DNA of 64,000 nucleotides from Trichuris trichiura (Eukaryota > Nematoda > Enoplea > Trichinellida > Trichuridae): contig JBAJFE010000061.1 in NCBI GenBank assembly GCA_037903355.1, forward strand, positions 434,001 to 498,000, given 5' to 3'. The translations under genes were made by a program, and so were the position numbers. This document shows positions 23,567 to 35,765 of the stretch, in pieces. The number at the start of each line of letters is the position of its first letter. Within the stretch, counting starts at the first letter, position 1. The notes beneath the pieces are model-generated. The model was not told the DNA's origin and did no database searches. It saw only the letters and a program-made list of their open reading frames with translations.

Positions 23567-24700
23567 TATATTAATATTACTAGTTTTGCGTTTCAGGCTT
23601 TTATCTTATTGTCTGGCGGAGAATCTAGCGAACAAGCAAAGCCGCTTAGTATTTAAATTTCGATTTGTTGAGCCATTTTCGCAGTATCTCTTTTTGTGAT
23701 AATATTTTGAAAAGAGGTCCGTGGTTTGGACGGAAAATTAATAGTCTTCAATGAAGGAAAAATTATGCTTTGTTAAGCAGACAACATGCGTGAACTGTCA
23801 AACTTTCTTTGCCTTAAAAGGAAAAAATAAAATTTGGAAAACCGCGCTTTCTTTCAGCGATCAAAAAAGCAAGGTTTTGCCTCTATTGCAAAACTTCGAC
23901 AGTGCCAATGTTTGCGAACATTATGAAGGATACTTTAGCGTACGGAATAAAGAGCCAAAATGTGGCTATGCTTACAGACAAATCGATGGCGCCTCGGTTG
24001 CTTCCGTTGATTCTATGCTCTATTCGTAAATGCGTTCGAACACAAACATTTTCTTAGCTCGATAGGCAACGAAAAAAATCATCCATTCAGCTAAGTCTAT
24101 GTTTATAAAAAATGAGTCCAAACCCCCGAAATCATCTATCCAAATTGCTAACGTCATTAAATACCATCATCGCTTAAATTTTCCTTTTTATTGATGGGCT
24201 TTAAGTCTCTCGCTGGACATGGGCATTAAGTGTTTAATGATAGTTACACAATCATTGTTTAAATTTGCTCCTTAAAACCTGAAAATCAATAATGCCAAAC
24301 GGCAAGAAACTATGTTACCGGATATTCATATCCGTACAGCTGGTCGAATTCCGAAACTACAAAAATTTAAATGCCTGCGAAAGAAAATAACGAAAATTTG
24401 GCCTTCATTCAGGAAAAAAGTACATCTACAACAAAAAACTACCCTACGCGAAAGTAAGGGCCAGCTTTGCTTATCCGTTCGACAGCTCGCTTAATTAAAA
24501 GCGTAAAAAGTATGCGCACCTTCTATGCAAATAAGCATTATGGTAACCTGTGCTTTGACTAAGTGACATTGATGTATTAAAAGCAATTCCAGTTCCTTAT
24601 TTCGTTTGAAACCTACTTATCCGCATTTAGTTTTATGTTCTAAATGATAAAATCATCGCACAGTTGCTATCGGTGCGATTTTATGGCTAATTTATTTGTT
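23567..24700. other. No certain gene; one 92-aa ORF
   Basis: An ATG-initiated frame at 23751-24029 (+) has four cysteines in its first half (including CVNC) and protein-like composition, but no recognised domain. A second, basic frame is at 24312-24494 (+). Neither has splice or homology support. Missing N-terminal GAD exons could lie here on the minus strand, but I could not find them. Confidence 0.3.
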
Positions 24701-25280
24701 TTATTTTTCTTGTAGGGGTCGCTTGGCTGGTCTACTTTTTATGAAGTTGGGAAATGCCATAAGTTGTTTCGACCGGACTTTGTCCGACAGCACACTAATA
24801 GGAGAAGGAAGCTTTGATGCAACAGTTAAACAGATGCAACGCATTATGCTTTGGCAGTAAGCAAAAAGTTTTTACCGTAAAGTAATAAAGATTTTGGGAA
24901 GTGAGCTCACCTGAATAGTACACATTCTCCAAACCGTCCAACAATTTGGGCCCACACCAGCTTTCGTTCGTAACTTGAGCTCGCTGCATACGGTAAAAAA
25001 TCGTCAGCGTTCCTTGAAAAGAGCTAATGCGCTCGCGACGCTTATTCTCGGTGTCTTCTTGGATTTATACTGTTGGCCGTTCTACCTACTTCATTATTGA
25101 TCCTGCTTTGGTGAACCGACTGGAAGACACACGCCAAAGGATTGGCTCGGCTGTAAGTTTGATTGAAAACTCCAACCGGTCGAATATCTTCACTTCAATC
25201 TTAGCACGTTCGAAGAAGAGTGCATGGATTTTTCGCTCGTCCAAAGTGCATTCACCAAAGTACATCCCTTTGATTAGCAT
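24701..25280 (-). CDS. Unrecognised protein, multi-exon model
   Basis: Not recognised. Three minus-strand exons join in phase: 25280-25090 (MLIKGMYFGECTLDERKIH...), 25012-24911 (NADDFLPYAASSYERKLVWAQ...) and 24794-24701 (VLSDKVRSKQLMAFPNFIKS...), ending at TAA 24701-24703. The introns are 77 and 116 bases, with donors GTAGGT and GTGAGC. The product is 128 aa, with balanced charged and hydrophobic composition and a basic C-terminus. ATG 25280 directly follows an AG acceptor-like CTGAAAAG, so further 5' exons may exist; a frame DPLVPILNALTNDRSK ending in a GTGTAT donor at about 25365 is a candidate. A + strand frame over the first exon (25027-25362) is also open, which weakens the strand call. 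Confidence 0.45.
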
Positions 25281-27791
25281 CTTTTCAGTTCGCTGGGTTC
25301 AATGCTTCGTGAAAACGAATAACTTGATAGGAGGCTTGATCGCACGCGACAATACACCTTAGAGCGGTCATTCGTCAGGGCATTAAGAATTGGAACCAAT
25401 GGATCAATTCACGTGGGTGGAGGAATTTTACGCGAAGTGATGCTGTGACGACTCAAGATGGTCGAAAAGAGACAAATACAATGCCATTGGCCAAATAGGC
25501 GTCAATGAGTACCGGAAATCAAGATACCACTACTACGTCGCTTAATGTTCATTCAAAAATGAGAGGGCCTGTAAAGATTTTGCAATAACTAAACTGTAGG
25601 CACTTAGCTGCTGGTCGGCAGACCATAGTCCCTGAAATGTTCTGCTAAAGCATGCTCGTTGATAAACAAACAAATTAATGTACTATTTAGGCAAGCAGGC
25701 ATAAAACATTTTTAAATAGTAGGAAACGTACAGAGATAACAGTTTTAGCAGACAGGTTCATTATCTTGAACAAATTCGCATGAAATGATAAACTTTCATT
25801 ACCAGTCTGATAAGAGGGAAATGCTTGCACGTTCGAGAAACCCAGTGGAAATTTGCATAAATTAAAGGACGAACGCTTAAATTGTCGAACTTCATTAGAA
25901 TCTCTCAAACCTCGACTAACGCTTACTTATAATTTTTTTTGAATAAACGCGTGGCGGCCATAACATTGTCATAATGTAACATAATCCTCCTACTTTCTAA
26001 CGGAAAAGTTTCAATGCTTCTTAACCTTTCGGAAGTTTTCCGCTCATGAATTTGTGCGGAAATGCATTATTTTATGTACTGCTTCGTCTGGCGGAAATGA
26101 CTTACTTTAACATGATCAAATTTTTAAAAAATCCCATAGCTTCTCGGGTACGAATTCTCAAAGAATTACAAGTTCCTTTATCCTTTTAAAACAGAACGTC
26201 TCGGTAATAAATTCTGTCTTAAATTTATCTCCTCTTTCCGCTGGTCGCCTTAGGTGACTCAATGTCTTCTTGAGGCCTTTCTGAGTGGACGAAATAGGTG
26301 CTAGCTTAAACGACTAAATCAAAGCTATACAGAAGGGATAGGATTCACTTTGGCGCTGACAGTTTGCTTCCAAAGGTTTGACGCCAAGTTTTTTCTGCGC
26401 TAATCACATCGTCAAGTACCCTTTGTACTTTCTTGAATAAATATATAGTGCTTACAGTAATACTGTATTTTGACATAATCGTCTTTCTTTACAACGCATG
26501 ATCTTCCGGGCTACAAAGTTTATTGAATTATTAGAAAAACTTCCCTTACGATGCGATATCATTAAATTTTGAAATAATTTCTTTGATTTCTAAGGCCCAA
26601 ATTCCCATGAATTACAAGATGCTTTATGGCAATAGAAACAAATTTTCGGCCAAGAATACGCTTTTTCTTTCAGTCCTTCGTCCGAGGTGAATTAGTGACC
26701 TCTTAAGGTATTTTTCAGTAGGCAAAATAAGCGGCAACCTGAAGAAACCAAATCAGGATTGTGCAGAAGATAAAGCAGAGCCTTAAACTGTAGCATTTCC
26801 ATAGTTTCACTGGCGTCAAACCATTGGTGTCGAACTGCTGGCGGCAAGGTGGCCACCGTGCCTTCAACCTAGCTTTTCGTTTTCCGTATAGCCCTGACTT
26901 TGTCCTTTAGGCTATGAGCTCTTCTGTCTACTCGAAAAGATCTCAAGAGGGCATCGATTCATCTCACCTGAACAAATGGAAGAGGAGGTTGAATTCAGGC
27001 TCAATTCATCACTAAAAGTTTCATTCCTAAGCGGATAAAAAAAACTTGTAATTTACGGGAATTCGCATCAGAAAAGCCATAGTAATTAAATGAGCTCAGC
27101 AATTCCGTCAGACGAGAATATACATGACATGGAGTGTTTCCGAAAAAGTTCACAATCGGAAAACCTTATTTCTAACGCACCCAATAAACTTACTGCCGAT
27201 TTATTTTTAAAAAAATTACACAAAAATTCCTAATAATTTCTGACTTTAAAATGCGTCAATAAGATAATTTGGGTACAGCCATTCTATCGACATGTACGAT
27301 AAAACGCACGAAAAAGTCAGCTAACTCAGTTCGAAAGTTATTAAATTACACAAAACCGCATATGCTGTCTCGCCACTGTTTAGCAACGTTCATGCTGTTC
27401 ATCGTTGTTAAAAACGGTCATTTTTTAAAACAAAAAAATTCCAACCTTCAGCGTAATTACCGTGTTTCCCCTGTAATAAGACCTCCCTGAAAATACGCCA
27501 TAGCACTACTTTTAGGGTGTTCGTCAATATATGCCCTCCCTGGAAAATCCGTTGGAAAATGTGACGGGCGTATCGCATCTTAAAATAGGCAGCTTGTGGA
27601 TGGTTAAATTACTGTGCTTTGAAGTTTACGAGTAAATAAAGTGCTTTGGTACATCTGCATTTGTAGTTATCTTTCATGCAGTCCATCCGAACGAATTCTC
27701 TTAGTGATTTTTGCAATCTTGTGTGCAACAGTTTGGTGCAAAAGTGCAATTCTGTCTATAAAAGGAAATAATATTTTCGCTCTCAGGCAGG
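25281..27791. other. No gene seen
   Basis: Apart from the possible upstream exon of the previous model near 25365-25420, the stretch is AT-rich with short frames only. I see no repeat with clear ends. Confidence 0.4.
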
Positions 27792-28103
27792 ATGCCTGTA
27801 ACAAGGAAGAATTATAGTGTCGAGTACAAGAAAGCAATCGTAGAAGACTCTCAAGGCAAGAATCTGACGGTTTTTTGCAAAGAGAAAAAGCTCGATTACC
27901 GAATAGTTCGAAAATGGCGAGCACAGTACGATAAACTCTGTGAAAAGATGGACGAGGGAGATGCAAAGAAGCGTAAGTGTTAACCAGGTCGGCAACCATT
28001 TATTCCTGAGATTGAGGACATCATTTATGAATGGATCGCTGACAGGAGAGCACAGACTTTCATAATGCGCAGGTCTGACGTGGGTAAAAAACTCATGGGA
28101 TAA
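27792..28103 (+). pseudogene. Pogo/Tigger-type transposase N-terminal DNA-binding part, with in-frame stop
   Basis: An ATG-started frame of 63 codons (KNYSVEYKKAIVEDSQ, then VFCKEKKLDYRIVRKWRAQYDKL) matches the N-terminal helix-turn-helix of pogo/brinker-type transposases. A TAA at 27981-27983 interrupts it. The same frame then continues PGRQPFIPEIEDIIYEWIADRRA, the second (CENP-B-type) helix-turn-helix, to another stop at 28101-28103. It looks like a decayed element. Whether it comes from the same family as the palindrome at 21042-23566 is unknown. A further coding-like stretch (LTVSRVANALRAGYLDKKYS) follows just downstream in another frame, which suggests additional frameshifts. Confidence 0.7.
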
Positions 28104-29200
28104 AATCACTGACAGTTAGCCGTGTTGCCAATGCTCTGCGAGCAGGCTACTTGGACAAGAAATACTCATTTAAGGAGAGCTCTACTGCAAGACATGAGAC
28201 GCTGGGCTCAATGAACTTCCAAGAAACGGAGTCGCAAGAAATTCAGGCCGGAATTCAAAATTCGAAGATTTATGAAGACGTCCCAGAAAATGATGACATG
28301 ACTCCGTTCGAATAAACGTAGCTATTTCAACATTTTCCAGCCTTACATTCATGGTTCTTCTTCTAGGTGTTTCGATATTTTTCTTCCTTGACATTTACGC
28401 TTCCTATGGACGTCTGCACATAAATAAATGAACAAGTGTAGAGTGTGGTACCCGAAATCACAATACCCCATTACGGAAAATAAGCCCTGCTATGTTTTTC
28501 GTAGAAAAATAAATATAAGACCAGGTCTTATTATTGGAAAAACACGGTATATTCTCAAACAAAAGCAGAAAATTCCTTAAGTCAAAGGAACGAATAAGGA
28601 CAGCGATAGTTGTCACGTGGTCAAACTGAACAATTCCTAGAAGACGCATTCGCAAAGTGTACGGGTCGTAGAAGCTTTAAGGAAGAAAAAAACATAACAG
28701 TGCTACGAATGAGGAAATGTTATTGCAGAAAAAAGTACGCATTTCGAAGCATTGACAACGTCAGTAAAATGAGCGATTCATTTAAATTTACGTCGCTAAG
28801 CAGAACTTTCGAAAGTCAACAAAAACTATAAGTTTCAACTATATTGACGATGTTACGGCCCAAATAAACCGGCTTTCCATAAGAACAAAAAACAAGACGT
28901 CGAGAGGCATGGTGACAAAGGGAAGCATCCATCAAGTTTATTAACGCACGTAGAGCAGACATGCAGCCTTTGACGGCGTACTTATATAATATTAAATGGT
29001 GAATACAGAAATGAATTGAGATGGCAAATTCATTCCGCAGATTATGGATATTTGGAAATTGCAGTTTTGAAGATACCGCAGGTAGTATTAACACCCAGCT
29101 TCGGGGATACATAATCGGTGCGCCTGAAATGCGATACGCTCTGGTAAGAGAGGAGCAAAAAAAGAAAAAGAAAAAAGCCCAATCTACCATTCGCTAACGG
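28104..29200. other. Remnant of the pogo-type copy, then no gene
   Basis: The first 220 bases contain frame-shifted continuation of the transposase remnant. After that I see no supported feature up to the stop codon of the MULE-derived gene. Confidence 0.4.
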
Positions 29201-30927
29201 TCAACGAAAATATCGTCGAGGAATACGTAGACCATTATGGACGTACCTTTTCGCAATTTGCCTAGTTGGCAAAAATATGCAACAACAAACATTTTTGACA
29301 AATCTCTCCACCATTGCTCGCCTTTCTTCGGGCGTCTTCGTATCTTGCTTAAATGTCGGCAACACATTATTCAATTGATCGTCAAAACGAATAACAGTTG
29401 TTGTCCACCAAAGCGGCGATCCACGCTCCAATTGTTCCAAGCGAGGAAGATATGTGTCGATTTGACAAAGCTCGCCGGATATCTTGTTGATTATATGGTA
29501 AACATTACGACTTCCGGGAACAAGCGAAAGGTATAATGAAGTATGCCAACTTTCAAAACTGTTCACCACGCGTAGATAACCCGCGCTCACCATATCGTGG
29601 CAATTCCACATTGTTAACGAGAACATAGGCTTCGCTGCTGCTGTAAGGCTAATCATGTGACCATCGCTGGAACGACGAACCCCCGCTGGAGCGGATATAA
29701 ATGTTCGCTGAAAAGCTGAATAAAGCCTCTTCATATCGTCGGTTTGTATGGTACTGTTGAGTTGATGGAAAACGCTAATCACCTCCTTTTGGGGCACAAA
29801 TGCCAAAGCTAACAGTTGCTTCGCCAAGTGTTTCGTAGTTTTGCATTTGCAGTACATTTCCCTCATGCCAAAGTCGCCAATCTTTTTCCAAAGCCATTCG
29901 TCCATATGGGATAAACAAGTGTACAGTTCAACTTGAGGAAAGGCGCGCTTAATTGCCACCTGCGAATTCACCTGGAAATCGGTGATCACATTTTCCGGCG
30001 ACAAACTACTTTCCGCGTTCTTTAGAACGGTCAGCAATTCGTAAAAGTCTTCCACACCGTTGTGACTCAACAGCGCATAGACGCATGGAACAATAGTTTG
30101 ATTGATGGCGACGTGAATTGTAAACAGTTGATTAAACAACCTAGGCATCACTTTGTACGCTTCGCACATTAGCCAAGTCGGAATCTCTTCCAATAATTTC
30201 AAACTTATATTCGTGTAAAAGACGAACATTCGACGTCCATCCTTGAAACCTGAATCGTACACTATTGGAGGCTGCTTTTCCCAGGGTGAAAAAATATTCG
30301 GCGGAAAACTAATTGCTGCCAAAGAGGACGGATGCTTCCTCGATATGCAATGCGCCACGCGTTGTCTGTATATCATTTCTCGAATTGATTTCAACGGAGG
30401 CAATTGTTCAATAACGCTGTACGGTCTGTCTGCCGTGCAAGCTTTGTATATCTGTCTTGGACTTAAGGTTGTTTCGGCGCCCATTTTACGCATTCTGTCC
30501 AACGTCTCGTGCACAGTGGGCAAATTGCAAAACGGTGGATGACAATGCTCGACCAAACGATAAACTCTCGTGCACGCCAAGTTGGTTTGCACTTTTCCTT
30601 GACAAAAAGTGCGGGAACGACATCGCCAGTCGATCGTGCCGCGTTCGGTATTCTCGTAGCGCTTTAGATATTCGTAATTCGCGCACCACAGCATGTCTTG
30701 ACTGCGCTGCGTCTTCAACAGCTTCAAAGAACTGTTCAATTCGACTGGTTCCTTTTCCGTTACTTCCGGAGACGGAAGCTGTAAAATGAACTTGATTATT
30801 AAAAAAGGCCAAGGCAATGTTCACTGCCCAAAAAAATCAACTGAAACAAGAAAGAACAAGCAAAGGTTACTTACGCGTCTCCTGCTTGGGGCGTGCGCAA
30901 ATACGTGCACGACGGGTTTTGGTATAT
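29201..30927 (-). CDS. FLYWCH zinc-finger protein with degenerate MULE transposase body
   Basis: The main exon 30778-29201 is 525 codons plus stop without any break. Near its start is a FLYWCH finger (WRC, FC, then HCH, with NYEYLKRY before it), followed by a MULE-type transposase body. Aligned by eye without gaps to the intact copy at 35766-37175, the first catalytic motif DGTF reads CEAY, so that aspartate is lost. LDFE reads TDFQ (Asp kept), CFFH reads CLSH and NSFVEATH reads NSFESWH. An upstream exon, 30927-30875 (IPKPVVHVFAHAPSRR), with a GTAAGT donor, joins in phase; the start codon is further upstream and not found. The long intact frame, introns and a lost active-site residue suggest a domesticated, DNA-binding host protein (inference). 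The neighbouring gene 31411-32528 is a relative. Confidence 0.8.
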
Positions 30928-31410
30928 CTGAAATGCAGAATTGAAATTCGCATTGACCACAAAAAAAATGATGCACAATAGTGAAGGAAAAAATTTTAAA
31001 AACGAGCGCATTGCTCAACAGGTTTTTGAAAAAAACGCGTTCCCTTCAGCGAGAAAGTTTAGCCTGCAGTCGCAAAGCAAAATTCATCCGGTGCTTACGA
31101 ACCTGCCTATATATAGTCTTTTTGTCAAAAGCTTTTTCTACCAACAGGAACACGGCACTTCAATTAAATATACTTCGCGAACAAAAATAAAAAAAAACAA
31201 ATAAAGCAAATGAAAAATTTTAATATTCATAGTGAATTTTCTGAAATTGCCATGCCACGACGATTACTGCCTTAGATTTAACAAGTCAGACGCCCATTTC
31301 GCTTAAAGTCGGCTTCATACAATCAGCATTTAATGGAGAAAATTCAAGAAAACGCTATCTATAGCTTCTAAGTAAAAAAAAAGGTTGAATTTAAATATTA
31401 TAAAATTTAC

Positions 31411-32528
31411 TGCTTGTAAAGCTGCAACTGGAGTTGGGCTCTTCAAACCGCAACCATAAGGATATTCAGGTCCATCCAATTCTGTTACAGTTTGAATACG
31501 CAAGTTAATATAAAAGAGCGAATATTACATTAGTAACATACCGTAATTCAGTTTCGCTCAAAAAAAGAAAAAGTGAATACATTGAAGCTCAAGAAAAACA
31601 GTTGAAGATGAAACTAACGGACGAATACTATTGAATCGGTCGACTTATTGTACTGTACACTATATTCACGTACGAGTCATTTAAACTAAAAGTGATTTGA
31701 GTGGGCTGGAGCAAACCGTTAAAGCTTATTTGAAAAACATGCATAGAAACGGAAGAAACATTTGCGTAAAAGAAGGCAGACTAACCTCGCCTCCGCTTTC
31801 TTACGGGAACTTTGGGTTCCATACCGCGAAGTCTTCTTATTCGGGTAATCATTGCTACGAGCAATCGCTTCTCCGGTATTTTTTTCACAGCGTCAGGACT
31901 CATGCCCTTCGTTACTTCCTGGTAAATAGCGTGGGGAGACAACTTTGTTTTCACAGCCATTTCTCTTGCAGCAGTCATCGCTTCATGAATGTACTCGACG
32001 AAAGGGACAGGATCATGGTTGTGTGGTAACGACTGGAAAACAACTCTCGCGTTGCGGTCTGTTCTCAGTTGCCCACCGCAGTCCTTGCCCGAACGGCAAC
32101 GCCATACAACCACTTTTTCGCCGTTGTTCTCCCGGTGTTTCACATAGTCAAAACCGCGAAACACAATGAGCTCATTTCCGCGCTGAGTTTTGAATATCTT
32201 AAGGTCGGGCGGTCTACTGTGCTACAAAAGGCAAAGGCAAACTATCAACTATTGCGCTGTGGCATGGGAAACGGATTACCCTGCTTTGCGTGGTAGCAGC
32301 TCTCGTTTGGACAGTCTCAACAGGTGCTTCACTGCTTGCCAAAAAGTCATCCAATTCCCCATAGTCTTCCGAGTCTGGGACATCATCCGGGCAAGAGCCA
32401 GAAATGTCCGTCTTTAAGTAAGCTTTCAAGACAACTGGACCAACGCTACAACATTTTCTCCTTACCAAATGCGAAGAATCTGAAGCTGCATGGGTAGGTG
32501 TTCCATTCGCCACAGGTGCATTCATCAT
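31411..32528 (-). CDS. FLYWCH-domain protein, MULE-derived, 3' end unresolved
   Basis: Four minus-strand exons keep frame: 32528-32466 (ATG ATG start), 32411-32280, 32197-31786 and 31481-31411. The first two encode an acidic, low-complexity N-terminus (DVPDSEDYGELDDFL). The third begins IFKTQRGNELIVFRGFDYV and holds a FLYWCH finger (WRC, DC, HNH), then a helical region like that between finger and transposase in the 29201-30927 protein (KTKLSPHAIYQEV here, TTLSPRQIYKAC there), ending in a basic KRRR run. The fourth adds ELDGPEYPYGCGLKSP and ends at a GTAAAT donor. No transposase body is found downstream before the next gene, so it is probably a finger-only relative; the last exon is not located. 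I also considered fusion with 29201-30927, but the phases do not fit. Confidence 0.65.
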
Positions 32529-35500
32529 TGTCTGTTCGATCGCACGAACTAACGCTAAAAGCGAAGCAATAACACACGAAAATACAGAAAGCAAGGCCGA
32601 ACAGGTCAGAAAAAAATCAACGCCATTTTACACCGGAAAGAAGTCTAAAAGGTCTATACAACGAAAGGTAAGCCGCAAAAACAGGAAAGGTTGAAGAATA
32701 AGAAGAGAATAATCGATCCCGGTACTTCCCTGAAGAATATGGTAGATAAGCAGGTTACCCGGAGAATCACCTCCCCGGCTGGATTTTGCCATATTATTTG
32801 CTCACAAAAAAGTCCCAAATGCTTTTTGATTACTTCATGAATTGCGAAACGATGGCAAGAAGCAGTATGGTCATAGGACGCTTACGTTACTGTACAAGTC
32901 ACTCGCGTGTGCACTTTTGCTAGCTGCTGCATAGCAACGTAAAGAAGCCTACATTCAAGTAAAAAGAAAAACTAAGTTCGCTTAGTGGTTTACTCAAAAC
33001 TGCGATGCCTATCTGAGCTCTAAACTACTCCTGCTGACCTCACGCAGAACGCAAATGGAAGAGCAATGCGACCTGAGCATTTGAAATCGCCCCGCAAATT
33101 CGGACGGACGGAGTAAATCAATGAAAAAATATGCATGTAAAATGAACAACAAGAATCATTACTTACCCGAGACGGATAAAGTTAGCCTAATAAAACTACT
33201 GTTTTCACGTTAAGTACAGTATGCACTCGTTGCAACGGCAGTACCTGAACGCTTTTCTTGGCTGCCTACGAGCATCCATGAATAAAACGTGGTTATTCAC
33301 GGTGAAATTATTTTGCTTGAACAATCTAAACAAAACAAAGCAAAACAAATTAATTTTTTACTTGAATTTCAACGTTTTCGGAAATAGCAGTGATCAATAC
33401 ATTTTTACTGAAGTTCTAAAGAAAAAGCTGTTGGGCTTGTATCGAGGACGAGCTGAAAAAAACATAGAAATTTATTTGAATCAAATTTCTATTCGCAGCA
33501 ATAGCTTTATTTCAAATGAACGAATATTAAACGACTACAGAACGACGTTCATTAACCGGCTATTGTTAACATGTTCGAGAACTTGAAAACACTCACACAA
33601 TTCGATGTTATAAATTATTTTTCCGTCGTGGATGCCGTTGGAGCGTCTCTTAGCTTTCGGCACTCTATAACGCTGAAACGGAAATAATGAAATGTCACGT
33701 ATGAGTGAACCCCTAGTAACTTGACAAAAGTTTAACAATTATTTACTTTACTATCGATAGCACTGCTGTTCCGCGTCATTTTGTTTTCGTCAGTTGCGTG
33801 TGACGCATCTGCATAAATTAAATTTTGGTATGTACAGATAAGTTACGAAAAACAGCTTAAATCAAACTGGTGGTCACGCCAGCGTAAGCAAACCGCGCAA
33901 TAATTGTTAGGCTAGCCGCACTGGAAACCATACTGCATCGTCTCGCCACGTATTCTTTTAACTTAAGCAACACTCTGAGAAGAAGTTACCTTCTCCTATC
34001 AGGTAACGATTGAAGGCTTTTTCTCATTTCGTGTAATGGTAGAAATTTTTCCCTTTGGCATTTTGCACATCTTTTCTCATACTAACGTCTACGGGTTGCC
34101 AAGAGAATGAAAATAAGAATTAAACTCTTGATTTTATTTTTCTTGGCACCCACACGATGTTCGAAAATTGTTTTGCTGAGAAAATGTGTAAAGCTATTGA
34201 AATTACGAAATGTCGCGAGCATGAACAAACTCAACACTCTGTTCATAATAAGATAGCTTTTTGGTTCTCGAATGTAGTGCGCAGGTAAATCGGAGTACTG
34301 TAGGCACGTTTCGGGTATCTATTTATTAGATTTGGAGAATTGGGTGATTCTAAACTGCTCCGAAAATTTTCATAGAGAAACTGAGTATGTCTCTTTACTG
34401 CTGGTTTATAGATTCCTGAAAATTAACCAAAAAACTGCCTGAGCGCTCATCAGAAAAAATGTTAAAACAACAACTACAACGTAGTTATTCCATTCGTTCG
34501 CGATACACAGCACTCCTGTAATGTCAGTTTAAAGCTACTGTGCATGTTTAAAAATTTTAAAAAGCACAAACTAAGGTTGCCTTAAATTAGCTATTGCATT
34601 TAGGCTTACTAGGACGTTGAATGTGGTGGTATAATGACTTCACCTGCTAGAGGTAATTCGGTCGACTAAAGCAGTGAGGAAGCTTGTAGGCCAATTGGTA
34701 ATACACGTAACATTTTGCCAAAGCACATTTGTCTCAGCTCCATTTGTCCCGCCTTGAAAAGCAGCAAAGCAAAGCGTTACAAATGCATGATGAAGCATTA
34801 CCAGTGTTTGTACAAAGCCGACAGCACTTCTAATAGCCACGTAAAGGCAACGTAGAGTTACGTAGCCAACTCACACCGGCTGCAAAAGACTACAGCCAAA
34901 ACATTGTGCATTTGAACCGAACTTTATGAATCGAACTTGCTGCGTTAAATAGCAATTGTGTCACCATTTTGGGCAAAATACTGAGCATTTACACGAATAC
35001 ATCAACTCCCTAAAAGGCTTACAAAGCGATGTAGTAATTAATGCACAATGAAGTTCGCTGATGCCGTTGGTAAATGCACAGCACGATTGATCCGTTTGTA
35101 CTTCTTTTTACCGAACCGCTTGCTAGGAAGACGGAGAGCAACTACCCTGCCAGCTGTTGTGCTTTCCCGCGCTTTAGCGCATATTCTTCTAGTCATTCAG
35201 CTCTGATTTCAATCAAACGCAACAATTTAGCTCCAACAAAAAAGACATTTTTCGTTCAAACTTTTATTGGGTGTACAAAAATAAGTGAAGATTAATAATT
35301 AAACACAGAAAACTAATGTGTTCGGGTGTGTTTCTCCATATGCCCGCAAACAATACAGTGACTGACGAGAATCAGGTATGTTCTGGGCGTACACGTACAG
35401 TAAGATAAAAAATACCTATTATTCATTTTTCGCGCTTAATGTTGAGCTAAGCATTTGTCTGTTTTGTTCTGCTTTTACTGACGATTATTTTGCCCATGTT

Positions 35501-35765
35501 GTCCTGCTCGTGTGCCCACTGCGCTAGTAAACACTTTTTGGTCTTCCGCTGCTAGTATATCAGATTTTACGCTAACTCCCAAACTTGCTTTACAGGTAAG
35601 ACAGGGCAATATATATTGTCTTCTCGTGTTTGTTACTTATTGCTAGTAAATGGCATTTTTGCTGCACCACGCAAACTCCTTATCTTAGCGTGATAATGTA
35701 CGTTCCAACTAGGTGTTGAAACGGTCCTATTTCGTGCTAGCATTCTTCTCTGGTTGTCCGTTGCG
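32529..35765. other. No gene seen
   Basis: An ORF at 33221-33586 (+) of 121 codons is AT-rich and Asn/Leu-rich, without motifs; I consider it chance. The MULE element that encodes the transposase at 35766 must have its left end in here, but I could not identify a terminal inverted repeat. Confidence 0.4.

Noticed and set aside
25027..25362. 111-codon plus-strand ORF
   Set aside because: Protein-like by eye, but overlaps a phase-consistent minus-strand exon chain. The strand remains somewhat open.
30875..31411. Joining the FLYWCH-only gene and the MULE-derived gene into one
   Set aside because: The donor at 31410 is phase 0, while the exon 30927-30875 needs a one-base carry-over. No in-phase bridge was found.
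33221..33586. 121-codon plus-strand ORF
   Set aside because: AT-rich composition giving Asn/Lys/Leu/Phe bias, with no motif and no splice context.
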